Of a stretch of DNA of 64,000 nt, positions 23,520 to 34,879 are shown piece after piece (positions within the stretch are counted from its first letter, which is position 1; each line of letters opens with the position of its first letter). The DNA is from Salvator merianae (lineage: Eukaryota; Chordata; Lepidosauria; Squamata; Teiidae). The stretch is taken from positions 54,990,047 to 55,054,046 of the forward strand of contig QVOM02000126.1 in assembly GCA_003586115.2 (NCBI GenBank), given 5' to 3'. Made by a program: the position numbers and the translations under genes. The notes beneath the pieces are model-generated. The model did no database searches, was not told where the DNA came from, and worked only from the letters and a program-made list of their open reading frames with translations.

Positions 23520-24833
23520 ACATAACAAAATCATACTAAAACATTTTCAAATTAGGCACCAATAATATGTATTTTCAGTATGGCTTTTTTCATTTCTCAT
23601 GTTTTTGGTCCCTTTGAGTGATTCTGCACTGGCCAGCATACTGGACAAGCATATACTAGGAATCTCCCTAGTACAAGCAAGTACTAGGAGACTCCCTGCC
23701 ACACACTGATGTGGTTTCAAAGGAAGCCCTGGCCTTAAATGCATGCTGTGCATTTCAATACATATTAAGTATGTTCCTGTATTTTGAGAAGAATGTGAGA
23801 CTGTAGTTCTGTTAGTTCTTCTATATGGTACTTCACTCTCATAGGTTGGTCTCAGGCACTTTATTACATTATTTGTTGGCAGCCATAACACATGTGAGAA
23901 GGCTTAGAACTCCTACCAACAAATTGCAACATAGAATATGACATATTGCTACAACTGTGTCTTCACTTACCTTATGGAGGTCCTCTGCCATCTAAAGAAG
24001 ACAACCACTGCTGCACCATTTCCACTTTTTTGGTAGCAGTGGGTGTCTTGTGGCAAAGCGTACTGTCCCCTTTGTTGGTGTGACTGCCATCAGAGGTGCC
24101 TTGCATGCAAAGTGCTTTTCCACAGCCTGCACAAAGGCATTGCAGAAAATGGTGCCTCCTTGCTCTAAAGCAGTACCTCCTTGCTCCTTTTTCTGCTTCT
24201 GAATGAAGCTGTACCCACCAGAAGTGGCCACAGTTGTATTACAGATCTCTGATACCCTGGCATAGGAATTTCCAGAATTAAGTGTTCATCCTTCCAAATT
24301 TTATCATTCAGTTGTCACCAAAATTTATGCTCTGAAGAACATTTTCAATATCACTCTCAGCTTTATGGTTATATATTGTGGCAGGAAAAAGAAAGGAAAA
24401 GACATAGGAAACTGCCTTTACTGAATCATATCTGATTGGGTGTCCTACTTGATAGAAGAAAGCCTTATTTTCAGAGTTATTCTCTATTAGATGGAGTGTC
24501 AAGTCCAGTTCTAAAATAAAGCATTCCGAGTCTCCGTCCATACAGGTGGAAGAGAGTGCCCAATGAAGGCCCAAAGGGCACATTTTCATGCTACTGGTAC
24601 TCCTAGACATGTTTCCAAGGATTAAAACGCATCCTTGGAAGCACCCTTCCTGCAGAGCAGGAAGGACAACTGTGAAGGTGCTGGCCTCTCTCAGGCACTC
24701 ATGTTATTGCATCAAGATGGAAGTGACCTACTTGTGCTGCACTCCATAAGATTGTATTTTCAGACATGCCAAAAATGGGTGACTTTTGAGACCATTTCTA
24801 GTGAGTCTGAGACTACCAGGCACTTGAGACACT
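23520..24833. other. Unassigned DNA with MITE-like scraps
   Basis: The 23620-23715 stretch (CCAGCATACTGGACAAGC, ACTAGGAGACTCCCTGCC) resembles the 28095-28165 stretch (GATATACTGGATCAGCAAGC, ACGAGCCTCCCTTCCATGCC). Both recall the CCAGTATACTGG core of family E. No genes. Confidence 0.4.
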
Positions 24834-25011
24834 GGGCCTTTCTGCACTTGGCCTTATTCCAGATTATATCTCAGAATAGGCACCTGCCATCTGCATGCTA
24901 GTGCAGACTATGGTAGGCTGGCCAAGACCTTTCATAGTTTGCACTAGCATGTGGGTTGCAGGTTGCTATTCCAGGAAATAATCTGCAATAAGGCCAAGTG
25001 CAGAAAGGGCC
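24834..25011. mobile_element. Palindromic family A MITE, about 178 bp
   Basis: The left arm GGGCCTTTCTGCACTTGGCC with TTATTCCAGATTAT is mirrored by ATAATCTGCAATAAGGCC and AAGTGCAGAAAGGGCC at the right. CATGCTAGTGCAGACTATGG / CATAGTTTGCACTAGCATG form the inner stem. It may be a separate insertion or the left module of a larger element reaching 25419. No clean TSD (ACT versus ATA). Confidence 0.7.
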
Positions 25012-25419
25012 ATAGTCTGCACTGTGGGACACTAGTCTTGAATATCGACAGAATACCAGCATTCACACTGCAAATGCTGGTATCCTGCTCCTAAAATTCA
25101 CCATGACAGTGGTTGGGAAGCATGCAGCTGCTGCCATGGTGACTAGCAGTGCCACAGATCACACAGACGTGATTGCACGATCATGCAGGTGCAGCCATGT
25201 TGTGTGGCATGGCCATGCATTTGTACTTGGAAGCAGGTGCAAATGCACTTGACTGGGAACAGGATAGCTCCACAGCTACACATGATCTGTAGCTCCATAG
25301 CTACAGATGATTTGGACCATCTGTAGGCTGCTCCTAGTCACACAGGCCTCCGCAAAGTGTGGAGACACTTTGCTACTAAGCATCCCTGAAGCCTAATAGC
25401 TTAAAGTGTGAAAAGGCCC
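25012..25419. mobile_element. Family A MITE, right portion
   Basis: It carries the family body (TGCAAATGCTGGTATCC, CACCATGACAGTGG, TGGTGACTAGCAG, 'TTTGCTACTAAGCATCC') and the right terminus AGTGTGAAAAGGCCC. The body matches 38930-39356 and 56870-57180. The left terminus is missing or replaced by the palindrome before it. If the pair is read as one element (24834-25419), flanks are ACT and TCT. Confidence 0.6.
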
Positions 25420-26027
25420 TCTGAAACCAGTAAACTTTCTTTCACCAACTTTGAAGTTTGCAACTGAGTGATGCACGTGGTGTGAAGACACAGTGCACCC
25501 TGCCTCTGGGGCTGCAGCAAGCACACTAGCCTAGCAAGCACTGCAATCCCCTACCATAGAGGTGCCATTTAAGGAAGAAGTAATACAAACAGAACAGGCT
25601 TTGAAACTGCTCATTCACCCTGAGCACTTGAACTGCAGACTGAGTAGGCACATGCTTCAGGCACAGTGAATGAATTAGGTCCATGAATCAGGAGAAATAG
25701 CACCATGCTTGCTAATTGGTTTTGTCTGAACAAAAATATGGCTCATCCTCCATCTCTCCCACCCCAAAATAAAGTGTAGTCAGATGGCTTTTAATAGTCA
25801 CTTCACTTCAAAGAGATCTTACTTCAGATCAAGAATGTGCATCCTTCTTCGCCTTTGGTATAAAATTTCAAGCTTTCTAGCCTCTTCTCTGTATCTTCAC
25901 AAATTCGGGTCTGTCTCCTCTGGAAAGTTCTTCCAAACCCAATAAGTATATAAATGAACCAGAAAACAATATTAGATTGCACTATTCCTTGCCATTTGTG
26001 ATACAGTGGAACAGGAGAAAAAGACAG
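25420..26027. other. Unassigned DNA
   Basis: No gene was recognised. The 167-codon minus-strand frame (25824-26327) straddles the boundary with the next MITE and has no recognisable domain, so it is rejected as coding. Confidence 0.45.
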
Positions 26028-27174
26028 AGACCCTTTTTGCACTTCCGAGGCAGACCATTCTTGGCAGCTCACTAGAATGGAGCATTCGCACAAGTGCATA
26101 CATGCAGCATTCCTGATTCTCACCGAGCCGAGCCTCATATGTACCTGAAGCTGGGGAAGGCTAGACAAGTAATTTGCTGTCTTGATTCTGACCTGTGAGA
26201 TCAAGCACAGATCAGGGAAGTTGCTTTCGCACTGCTTCCTGGCTTGAAATGTTGGCAGAGAGGGGCTGGCACAGCTGCGCAGGCACGGTCTGCTACTTTG
26301 CAACCTGGTTTGCCCTTTGGGCTTCACACCCTGGCTGCCATTTCAAAGACAGCTCCAAAAGGAGCCCCTCTAGCTTCGAAGCAGTATTCTATGGTTTGTA
26401 TTACTAGATCTATCTTCGCATCCGTGCCTCTATGGGCCTTTTTGCACTGTAGCGGTAGACTGTTCCAGTCCGCTCGCTAGAACGGAGCGTTCGCACTGCT
26501 GCGGGCGCACGCCTCACCCAATCCAAACCACTCCGTACCCGATTCGAACCCGAAGCTGGATAAGGCAAGACAACAAAAAAGATGTCTTCATCCCAACCTG
26601 CGCAATGGAGCGAAGATCGGGCACAGTGCTTTCGCACTGTTTGCCTCAGTGTCGGGTGTGGCTGGCACGGCTATGCATGCGCGGTCTGCTGCCTCGCATC
26701 CGGGGTGCAAAGTTTTCGTTCCCCGCTCCGCTGCTTCGTAACCCGGTATGATACTTCGTACCCAGGCTAGACCTTTCAGCTTGGCAACCCAGCCCTTTGT
26801 AACCAGCCCTCTGGGTACGAAGTGGGTGCGAAGGTGCGAAGTGGGTACCAAACTAGCGGCTACCATTCTTACTGTTCCCTTTGCTAGTCGGCTTCGGGTT
26901 CATTCCTCTGGCCGGGAGTGCGAATGGCACCGAGCGTTCCCCAACCTCTCCGGTTCGAAGCCGACTACTGGGAACGGTCTACCGAGCTCAGTGCGAACAG
27001 GCCCAAAGATTCATTTCCTGCCTAGCAGATTCCCATCTGCACTGCTCCCTCTGCTGGTCAGCTTCGAGTCATTTCCCTGGCTGGCAAGTGTGTATAGCAC
27101 TCAACAGACTCCATCTTCACTGGCCTGAAGCCTGCTAATTAGAACATTCTCCCCTGGTAAGTGCGAAAATACCC
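26028..27174. mobile_element. GC-rich family A MITE containing a second related MITE
   Basis: The outer ends are AGACCCTTTTTGCACTTCCG and GTAAGTGCGAAAATACCC. A segment with the same order of words (GCAGACCATTC, 'GCTCACTAGAATGGAGCATTCGCAC', GAAGCTGGGGAAGGCTAGACAA) repeats in the nested element as 'GTAGACTGTTC', 'GCTCGCTAGAACGGAGCGTTCGCAC' and GAAGCTGGATAAGGCAAGACAA. Right halves also match (CTGCTCCCTCTGCTGGTCAG versus CTGTTCCCTTTGCTAGTCGG). AGA lies next to both outer ends if the element is taken from 26031. Frames of 70-167 codons here are by-products of GC content. Confidence 0.65.
26434..27004. mobile_element. Nested GC-rich family A MITE, about 571 bp
   Basis: The left end is GGGCCTTTTTGCACTGTAGC and the right end is CAGTGCGAACAGGCCC. 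It has many CpG dinucleotides and TTCGTACCC/GGGTACGAAG-type inverted words (about 26695-26850) in the middle. It retains more CpG than its outer host, which suggests that it is the younger of the two. No clean 3-bp TSD (TAT versus AAA). Confidence 0.7.
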
Positions 27175-28596
27175 AGAGAGATAAAGAGAGAGAGAGAGAA
27201 ACCATAAATAAGTTACAAAGTAACTTTGTTACTTTGCCTACATCACTTCCTATTTGGAGTCACACTCATCAAACCACATTTTTGCTGCCTGAGTTGAGAG
27301 TATAGACCAGGGGGAAGAGGGCCTGTTCACAGAGAAAATATTGTGAGCCCTGTTGGTTATGTAGCTGAGGAGAAAATATGGACATTGATTATTTACATTA
27401 TATGCTTTATTCTGTAGGCTTGGTTAACACAGTAATAAAATGTACAGGAGCATTGGAAGCTACTGGAGGATAGCAGGGCTTTGGGCCCCTAGGTCTTACC
27501 TGTCCAAACTGGTTGTCAAAAAGATTATGCCACCATTGCTATACCAGCTGTGAACATGCAAGGAAGAAAATATCAAAGAAAAATAGGTGGTGTGGGGAGA
27601 GCAAGTTCTTAGGCCACTTACAAAGCTTCCTTAGGTTATTTACGATGCCAGAAGGTGCATGTAAGCTTGATGCAGCATTTCAGGAATGCTTTCTGAAATT
27701 CTAGCTTTCATACTGTGCCAGCTGGGTTTTCCAGCAGCCGCCACTACTCAGAGAGTATAGTGGCTGCTGCTATAGTATGTGCTGGCACTACCAAGTCAGT
27801 CTAACTGTGTGGAGAAAGAGGGCTACTCAAGACAAATGGAACGGTAGGACTCACCCTGTATTTTTACCCCCTCTTCCACACTGGTCCATAGGTACTCTCA
27901 AGTGCCCTGAGAAATCAAAGCAGCAGACCACTTTAAACCAAGTGATGATTAGACTGTCTTGCAAAGTGCATTTAAGTTTCTGAGTTCAATAAACCTGCCT
28001 GAAACCTAACGCATTTAACTAAAACCTGAAACACTTATAAATTTAAAGATGGGATAGCAGTATAGCTATACTTTCCCTCAGAGGAAAAACTCTGCTGGTT
28101 GATATACTGGTTGATATACTGGATCAGCAAGCATACTACGAGCCTCCCTTCCATGCCCTGGTGTGGTCTAAGGGAGCCCCAGGCAGAAAGAAAGCTTCTA
28201 GCATTCTTGCTAGTCTGCTATACTGGGCAGTGGAGAATTGCCCTTAAGCTGTATGCCAATAAGCGATGTCAATCACTACATCAAACATTACCTGCAGCTC
28301 TCCATTTTAAAAATAAATGTGCTCTTTTACAATATTTGAATATCATGTTGCAAAATGATTATTAAAATTATCCCAGAATATTTGTATGTTACATTTATGC
28401 TAACTGAGGGGGAGAGGGGGACGTGTTTATTAGTTAATTACTGGGGTTGAGATCATAATTTAACAATATCATTTTGAACACACTCCATTCTTGAGTTTAA
28501 CAGGATGTGTTCCCCTGCATACTTACCTAAGATTAAAAGTTGTATTTTATTTTGTTTTTATTTTTTATTAGGAAAAGGGTACTGAGGTGAAAATAG

Positions 28597-28597
<1 letters not shown>
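27175..28597. other. Unassigned DNA with decayed MITE scraps
   Basis: The 27680-27800 stretch has an inverted pair CAGCAGCCGCCACTA / TAGTGGCTGCTGC. The 28090-28240 stretch has tandem TTGATATACTGG words. Both look like remains of family E-type elements. No gene. Confidence 0.4.

Positions 28598-28645
<48 letters not shown>
28598..28645. repeat. (CTAT)n microsatellite
   Basis: Twelve uninterrupted CTAT units, followed by TTATTTAAAACATTTATACT and GTATACCACTTCTCA. That continuation looks like a retroposon 3' end from which the microsatellite probably grew. Confidence 0.96.
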
Positions 28646-28679
28646 TTATTTAAAACATTTATACTGTATACCACTTCTC

Positions 28680-30005
28680 ATAAAAAGGAATGTATTGCTA
28701 TCTAAAAGACATCATAGGAAATGGTAGCTCCAGAAGGAGAAATCAAATCAGGCAATGGTTTTGTTGCCTGTGAGAATGAAAAAAATAAATACTCAAGGAA
28801 AATAAATAAATAAAAGGAGAATTTCTTTTTAGCAGAATGCAGGACAGCAGAAAGACTGGGAATGAAAGCTCAAAGGAAAAGTAAAAGGCTATTTGGGTCT
28901 TGGCGTGACAATATCAATGACAAAAGAATCTGAACACTTAAATAAGAGATGGCATTAAGGGACACTGGGTTGGCAACAGGGGCAGGAAGATGTAGAACCT
29001 CTGCCAATTGAGAGAGATGATGTTGTGGCATATAGAAAGTGGTGGTTCTCACATAGAATCTCACATCATTTTAAATTCTTTGAAGTGTGACTCCAAGTGC
29101 TTGCAATCTACAAGTCATACATCTCACCCTGCTGGTAAAACTCCATCTCAACTATCTTGTATCCTAACTAGTTCTGATATCCTGATGTTTCCCACTTCAC
29201 ACTTTCCTCTCCACTGGGGTTTGGCATACCTCCCAATACACAGTAACCCATTCGATTTCTTACTTTGTAGAGTTTGTGCTGTGACTGTAAGTGCTATTGA
29301 CTCTCTTCCCTGCTTACTACAACTACAGTATTGAACTGCATGCTGAATATTTATTCTACAGAGATAACTTTGTGAGTGTGTGTGTGCGTGCGTGTCTGCA
29401 TGCGAACATGTGTGTTTCTTTGCTTCCATGGTCTGCTTCTTCCTAGTCAGTGCTTTTCATTATCTCGCCGCAAAATTCCAATCTGCCTCCTAAGCTGAAA
29501 CTTTCTCTTCCCTTTCCGATGTTTTGAGCTTTTTGGTCTTCAGTGTCCCCAGGGCAGAGGAGGATTTGCATATGGCTGGCACTTTGTTTATATGCTTCTT
29601 GGTTCTTTAGATGGTGTTGTAATTTGAGTTTGTTTGGAGGTATTTGTATGCAAGGGGAGTTGGGTAACATCTAAGTCTGGATCTAATAAATAGAGATGAA
29701 TGAATACATGTGTATCCATGTGCACCTCAGGCCTTCTGAACCAGTGAAAATAATTAATCAAGAACCTGAAGCTCATGTGCTGTAAGAAAGAGGAGTCTCA
29801 GGAAACATAAAATAACAGCTCTGGGAGCCATTAAGGGTATCTAGGCTAGCTACGGAAAAAAAAGTGAATTCCCCCTTTCACTTCAGATGATACTCATTTT
29901 TAAACTAATTATCTCTTTGTTCCTTCTGATCTTAATCATTGCTGTCATGCCGTGCAAAAAATAATATCTCTGAAATAATAAAAGTGTAGTAAGACAGAGA
30001 GGAGA
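28680..30005. other. Unassigned DNA
   Basis: No supported gene. It includes a short (TG)n/(CG) tract near 29372-29396. No other repeat was recognised. Confidence 0.4.
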
Positions 30006-30335
30006 AGTACAAGAACATAAGAACATGAGAAAGCCTTGCTGGATCAGGCTACAACCTATCTAGTTCAGTATCCCATTTTGTACAGTGGTCCACTAATTGC
30101 TTCTGGATATTCTCAAGCAAAAGACGAAGGTCAAGTTCTCACCTTCTCTAGATTTCCTGCAAATGGCCACGGTATCCTGTCTATCTCTCCAATCTGGAGG
30201 CAGTATATAGGCATTAATTTTAGTAGTCATTGACATACCTGATTTCCATGAATTTTCTAAACTTTTCTTAAAGCCGTCTAGGCTAGTGGCCATTACCACC
30301 TCTTCAGTTGTACATCTCTACCTGTATAGCCATTC
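30006..30335 (-). mobile_element. CR1/L2-group LINE 3' tail (reversed)
   Basis: It begins with AAGTACAAGAACATAAGAAC and continues 'CTTGCTGGATCAGGC', the complement of the family tail. The body then includes 'TCTCCAATCTGGAGGCAGTA' and 'GCCGTCTAGGCTAGTGGC'. The second block matches 7975-7995. 5'-truncated and inactive. Confidence 0.75.
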
Positions 30336-30374
30336 CAGTGTTGCTTATGATAAGCTGACCCAGTATCTGGGGGC

Positions 30375-30605
30375 AGAGAGGGTCAGAACACAAGAGCAGA
30401 AGAGAAGGCTTGCTGAATCTGTCTCTCTGTCTAGTCCAGCATCCCGTCTCACATCCCAGCTCGCCTCTTCATTCTGGACATTTTCAATCAAAAGATGAGG
30501 GCAAAACTCTCACCTGTCCTCAGCTCCCTACAAGAAGCCATTAGAGACATCCTGTCTGTTTCTCCAACCTAGAAGCAGTACCTAGGAATCCATTCATAAC
30601 AACAA
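30375..30605 (-). mobile_element. Second CR1/L2-group LINE 3' tail in the same orientation
   Basis: GAACACAAGAGCAGAAGAGA, 'CTAGTCCAGCATCCCGTCTC', 'TTTTCAATCAAAAGATGAGGG' and 'CCAACCTAGAAGCAGTACC' repeat the block order of the preceding copy. The two lie head to tail 40 bp apart, either two insertions or a local duplication. Confidence 0.65.
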
Positions 30606-31139
30606 GTGTTTGTTGGTTTGTTGTTGAAGATTAAAGTGCAAAGTAAACAGCAGACATAGGGAGGCACCTTGGCTGCCACCTTGCCATTGAGTACGATAAT
30701 GCCATAGCTGCAAATTCATTGGACACCACTGGCAATTAGTATGGGTTTAAAAGGAGTCCACAGATGGTTTGCTGCCCATTTTAGATATCTGAAGATCAAG
30801 CAGTGCCAATAAAATATGATGTACTTATCCCTCTAATAATACAGTGGTTAGATTCCTGCATACTGACAAGCAACTTGTAATACAAATATTTCCTGCTTAT
30901 GGGCAACTGGATGTCAGAGAAACAGCAGGGTCCAGTCTAAAAAAATTAAGTCAATGGGGTCTCCAGAGAAGTCCACTTGAAATAGACCAATTCTTGTCAT
31001 TTTGTTCTGTAGTAAGATCTGCTTGGCCCTACAAACTTGTGACATCATGTCTTTTTTGTGATGTGTCCATTTTTTCTGTCAGGCTTTAAAAATTAAACCC
31101 GGTTATTTTGGAAGGTTGTTAATTTGCCAGTACTTCCTG
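30606..31139. other. Unassigned DNA
   Basis: No gene. The 81-codon plus-strand frame at 30844-31089 has no recognisable domain. Confidence 0.35.
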
Positions 31140-31345
31140 GTCATTGGGGAATTGAATGGCTTCTCTCTGCCTGTGTGTTGGTAGACTATAGGGATCAATT
31201 TTCCTCTAGATTTTATGGATGTTCAAACATGCATGAACTGGGCATACCACTATGACCAGTCATTTTTTTACCAGGAACATTAAGCTATAACTTAACTAAA
31301 GAACTAAGAGACTCAAATACCTGATGGAATATTCACAGTATTCTA
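31140..31345 (+). pseudogene. Penelope-like RT fragment, first copy
   Basis: Translated with one internal stop, 31206-31315 reads in the order RFYG, then HELGIPL, then a stop, then PVI, then GTLSYNLTKELR. This matches the order of the RFYG..KIHK.G.PLRPIV....G.P.Y.LAK.L block of Penelope-type reverse transcriptases. The nucleotide sequence aligns with 32453-32660 along about 200 bp. Identification rests on a short, decayed block, so it is tentative. Confidence 0.5.
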
Positions 31346-31594
31346 TCAATTCACCATTATAGTTTGTCTGACAAATAAAGAATGTAAACATAAATATAGA
31401 TGAAATAATTGTGTCATGCAACATCAATGATTGTTCACATCCATTCAACCACAGTAGCCACAGAAAACACTGGAGACACTTCTACACAGTACATCCAAAT
31501 TAACAGAACACACAAAAATCAAGATTATCAACCATAAGGAATTTGTAGACTTAGGCCTCACTGCATACTTTCAGTTTGATGGCCAGATCTATGA

Positions 31595-32040
31595 ACATTT
31601 ATTGGTTAATTCTCATTAATGTCTGTTAATTATTCCTCATTAATTAATGCTTGTTAATTATCAACCCTTATTTAAGTCCATTAATTAATGATACTTAATT
31701 ACAGCCCATCAATTAACCCCTGTTAATTAGCCCTATTAATGAACCTGGTTAATTAACGCTCATTAATTAACCTCATTAATCAAACCCATTACTCAACTTC
31801 CATTAATTAGCATTTTAATTAACCTTTATTAATTAACACTCATTAATTGACCCTTGTTAATTAATGCTCATTAATTTATCACTAATAAGCTCTCATTAAT
31901 AAACCCTCATAAATTAACCCATGTTAATTAACCCCATAAATTAATCCATGTTAATTAACCCTTGTTAATAAATCCCCATCAATTAACCTCTATTAATTGT
32001 TAGTTAACCCTTGTAAATTAAGCCCCATTAATCAACACCC
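31595..32040. repeat. AT-rich minisatellite, TTAATTAACCC-type unit
   Basis: About 30 degenerate units of 12-16 bp share the core TTAATTAA or CATTAATTAACC, with variable CCCTTG, CCTCA or GCTCA spacers. The repeat is strongly asymmetric: C-rich spacers are on the plus strand and G is almost absent. It is contained between the two Penelope-like fragments. Confidence 0.9.
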
Positions 32041-32080
32041 TATTACCTTTTCGCCCTATGAAAACAGAGAAAAGGTAATA
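32041..32080. repeat. 12-bp perfect inverted repeat (hairpin)
   Basis: TATTACCTTTTC (32041-32052) is followed after 16 bases by GAAAAGGTAATA (32069-32080), a perfect stem directly at the end of the minisatellite. Nothing after it suggests a terminator role. It may mark the end of a foldback element. Confidence 0.8.
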
Positions 32081-32452
32081 AATGATAGAAAAACCTCATA
32101 ATTCAACAAATTATTATACAGAAAATTAAAATATTCCAACACTTTGTAAAATCTGAAGTGTGCTTATAAGATATTCATCTGTAACAATGAACAATAAACA
32201 AATAGACTGCACAGTCATAGACACCATAGATAGCTGGTTAATAGATTCTGATTACTTTTATGCTATGTCTTCTGTGTTCATTGTGTATGACCAGTGAATA
32301 ATTGTCATCTATCCTTTTTGGTAGTAACTTGTTTCTTTAGGTGGTGGCTTTTTGCTGATAGTTGTTTGAATGGATGAGGCCATTTTCCCTTGCCAGTCTT
32401 CTTTTTCTTTGGAGGTTGTTGTTTGTTAAGTTGAAGTGCTGGTTCTTTCTAG

Positions 32453-32660
32453 CAGTTGTGGTGTTGAATGACTTCCTGTCTGCTTATACCAGTAGACTAT
32501 AGGGATTCATTCTCCCAAAGTTCTACAGACATCTGAAAATACACAAATTGGGCATACCTCTATGAGCAGTCATTTCATTACCAGGGGCACTAACCTATAA
32601 CCTAGCTAAAGAACTAACTAAGAAACTTAGATACCTGCTGTAATGTTCATAGTAGTCATA
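32453..32660 (+). pseudogene. Penelope-like RT fragment, second copy
   Basis: The frame from about 32518 reads KFYRHLKIHKLGIPL, stop, AVISLPGALTYNLAKEL, then TKKLRYLL. This is clearer than the first copy and has the same stop position after GIPL. The shared stop means that both copies come from one already mutated ancestor, or that they arose by duplication of this segment rather than by two independent insertions of an active element. Confidence 0.55.
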
Positions 32661-32699
32661 GGAAACTGAGAGTAGCAATGCATGGACAATTCTCAGAGA

Positions 32700-33064
32700 G
32701 GAGGGAAGTTTCCCCCCCCCCCAAGGTTCAGTGCTGGTACATGTATCTTTTTTTCTCCATAAATTATCTAGAAGTAGGGGTAAGCTGTGAGATAGCAAAG
32801 TCTGCTGATGACACTAAATTGTTCAGGGTAATAAAAACTGAAAATGATTGCAAAGAACTCCAGAGGGATCTCTTGACATTGGGTGAGCAGGCAATGAAGT
32901 GGCAAATGCATTTCAATCTTAGCAAGTGCAAAGTGATGCACATTGGGGCAAGGAACTCCAATTACACCTATAAATTGATGGGGGGTGAATTTTCTGTAAT
33001 ACACCAGGAAATAGATCTAGGATTCACAAAGAAGGTGCCAATCTTTTATGGAGAAGCAGTGAAA
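32700..33064 (+). pseudogene. CR1/L2-group LINE RT fragment (upstream part)
   Basis: One open frame (32678-33121) contains 'SADDTKLFRVIKTENDCKEL' with the catalytic ADD triad, 'AMKWQMHFNLSKCKVMHIGA' and 'TYKLMGGEFSVIHQEIDLGF'. These are the palm and thumb regions of a jockey-superfamily (CR1/L2-group) RT. The last part of the open frame, beyond about 33065, is antisense L1. It retains a readable frame for about 90 codons, so it is one of the less decayed copies of this family here. Its probable continuation is at 36120-36733. Confidence 0.75.
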
Positions 33065-34640
33065 AAAAATACTCGGATAATTAGGAATGCTTGGAAGCAA
33101 ATTTTCTATTCTTTTGGCTAAAACTTTCATAAATATTTTGTAATCTGAATCGGCTAAATTTATTGGTCTGTATGAATCCAGTAGTGAGGGTTCCTTTGTG
33201 GTTTCAAAATTATAATAATTTGAGATTTACACCATGATACAGGGATTACTTCATTAATCATAACATTATTAAACCCTTTGCACGTATAAGGTATGAGTAG
33301 GTCTTTATAAGTTTTATAAAAAGTGGAGGAAAAGCCGTCCGGTCCCAGAGATTTGCCCACTTTCAAAGTTTTTATAATATTCAATATTTCACTTTCTGTT
33401 ATAGGTTGGTTCAAGTTGTCCAGTTGTTGTGAAAACTTTATATCAATTAATATATTAATTTGTTCTAATTCATCACCTTTATATAATTCTTTGTAAAAGC
33501 TCAACATCACTCCAGGTATTTTGTCATCATCAGTCTCACGTTCTCCCAATTTGGTTTTAGTTTATTTATACATTCTTTCAATTTTTGCTTTGCCAAATAT
33601 CTAGTTGAATATCCTCTGCCAGAAATTATCTCTTCCAATTCTTCTTTTTTTTTTTCACCATTCTCTTTTTAATCTCAAAGAGCTTCCCTTATACATTCCA
33701 TTTGGAACTTGTCCATTTGTTGAACTAATCAACCTTCTACACTGTCCTTTTCCTGTTAATTCCTATCTCCATACTTATACATTTTCTTCTAATTGTAACT
33801 ATGAAAGCCTCCAGTATCATATTTGGCTAGACATCCCCTGTATCATTTAATTGAAAATAGGTCTTAATTTCACTTTCCAGTTCTTTTCTATCCACCTTCT
33901 TTTGCAAAACAGTAGAATTAAATCTCCATATTAAATTATGTTTTTGAGTTTTTTCTATTTTTAATATTAGAGGGGCATGATCAGATAACCATATTCCTCC
34001 TGGCCATACATCCACCACTTCCATTCTAAATATATTATTGATCAGAAAATGATCTATATATGTAAACATCTTATGCCTTGAAGAGTAATAAGTAGGTGAT
34101 CTAAAACTATTATGCAATTTCATATAACAGTTCACTAAGTTCCATTTATCAATATTGATCTTTTGTTTATTATCTCCTGTGGTAGAAGCACCCATATTAA
34201 AATCACCAGCTATAAAGAGGCTACCTTCCACAAACTGAACCAATTGTTTCATCATATTTTGAAAAAAAAAATAAAAATCTGTTTGTTACTAAATATGCAC
34301 AAGCTAGAGTTACCTTTTCCCTATTTAATATCTCTTTGCAAAAATATATTGACCTTCCACATCTTTTCTATGATCAAGCAATTGATATTTAACCTCATCA
34401 TGAAATAAAATTGCAACCTCTCTAGATTTATTTGTACTCCTAGATTCTAATAGCAAAGCCTACTTATCATGTTGTATTAATTTCATTCGATCCTGGTTTT
34501 TCTTTTAGAGTTTCTTGAAGGAAGGCAATCCTAATTCTCTCTTCTCTAAATAATTTTAATAATCTATACCTCTTTATTGCAGTGCCCAAGCCATTTTCAT
34601 ATATAGATAACAGCTTTGGATCATTCATAGAATATTAACT
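33065..34640 (-). pseudogene. L1 ORF2 remnant: endonuclease and start of RT
   Basis: The N-terminus near 34630 reads 'AIKRYRLLKLFREERIRIAF' then LQET, the start of the APE-type endonuclease. Further on, 'GSLFIAGDFNMG' (33827-34255 frame) and 'TYIDHFLINN' with 'LSDHAPLIL' are the GDFN and SDH motifs of its active site. The 33160-33549 frame has 'ESEILNIIKTLKVGKSLGPD' and GFSSTFYK, the beginning of the RT domain. Past it, 'YRPINL.DSDYKIF.KVLAKRI' runs into the junction at about 33065. There are several frameshifts and stops, so it is non-functional. Confidence 0.8.
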
Positions 34641-34879
34641 TAATGGTAAGAATATGCCTAGCATTATGTCCTTCATTTATTAAGCCTGTACTATCCCAGA
34701 TGTTCTGCTGTCCTCCCAACTGTATGAGTTCCTCTCCTCATAATCAAAGGAAGAAGGACGAATGAAACCAGTTCATCTCTAGTGCACAAAAATTGTATCT
34801 TTGGGTTGTGTTGTCCTCCTCCCTTTTCCGATCTAATAATTTAGTCTTCCTTTTATATTTTTAACGTAAATTATATCCA

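Noticed and set aside
25824..26327. 167-codon minus-strand frame
   Set aside because: It crosses the left end of a GC-rich MITE, so one half is transposon and the other flank. No protein family features.
31140..32660. LTR retrotransposon with two LTRs
   Set aside because: The two direct repeats encode an RT-like block themselves, lack TG...CA ends, and enclose only a minisatellite rather than gag-pol.
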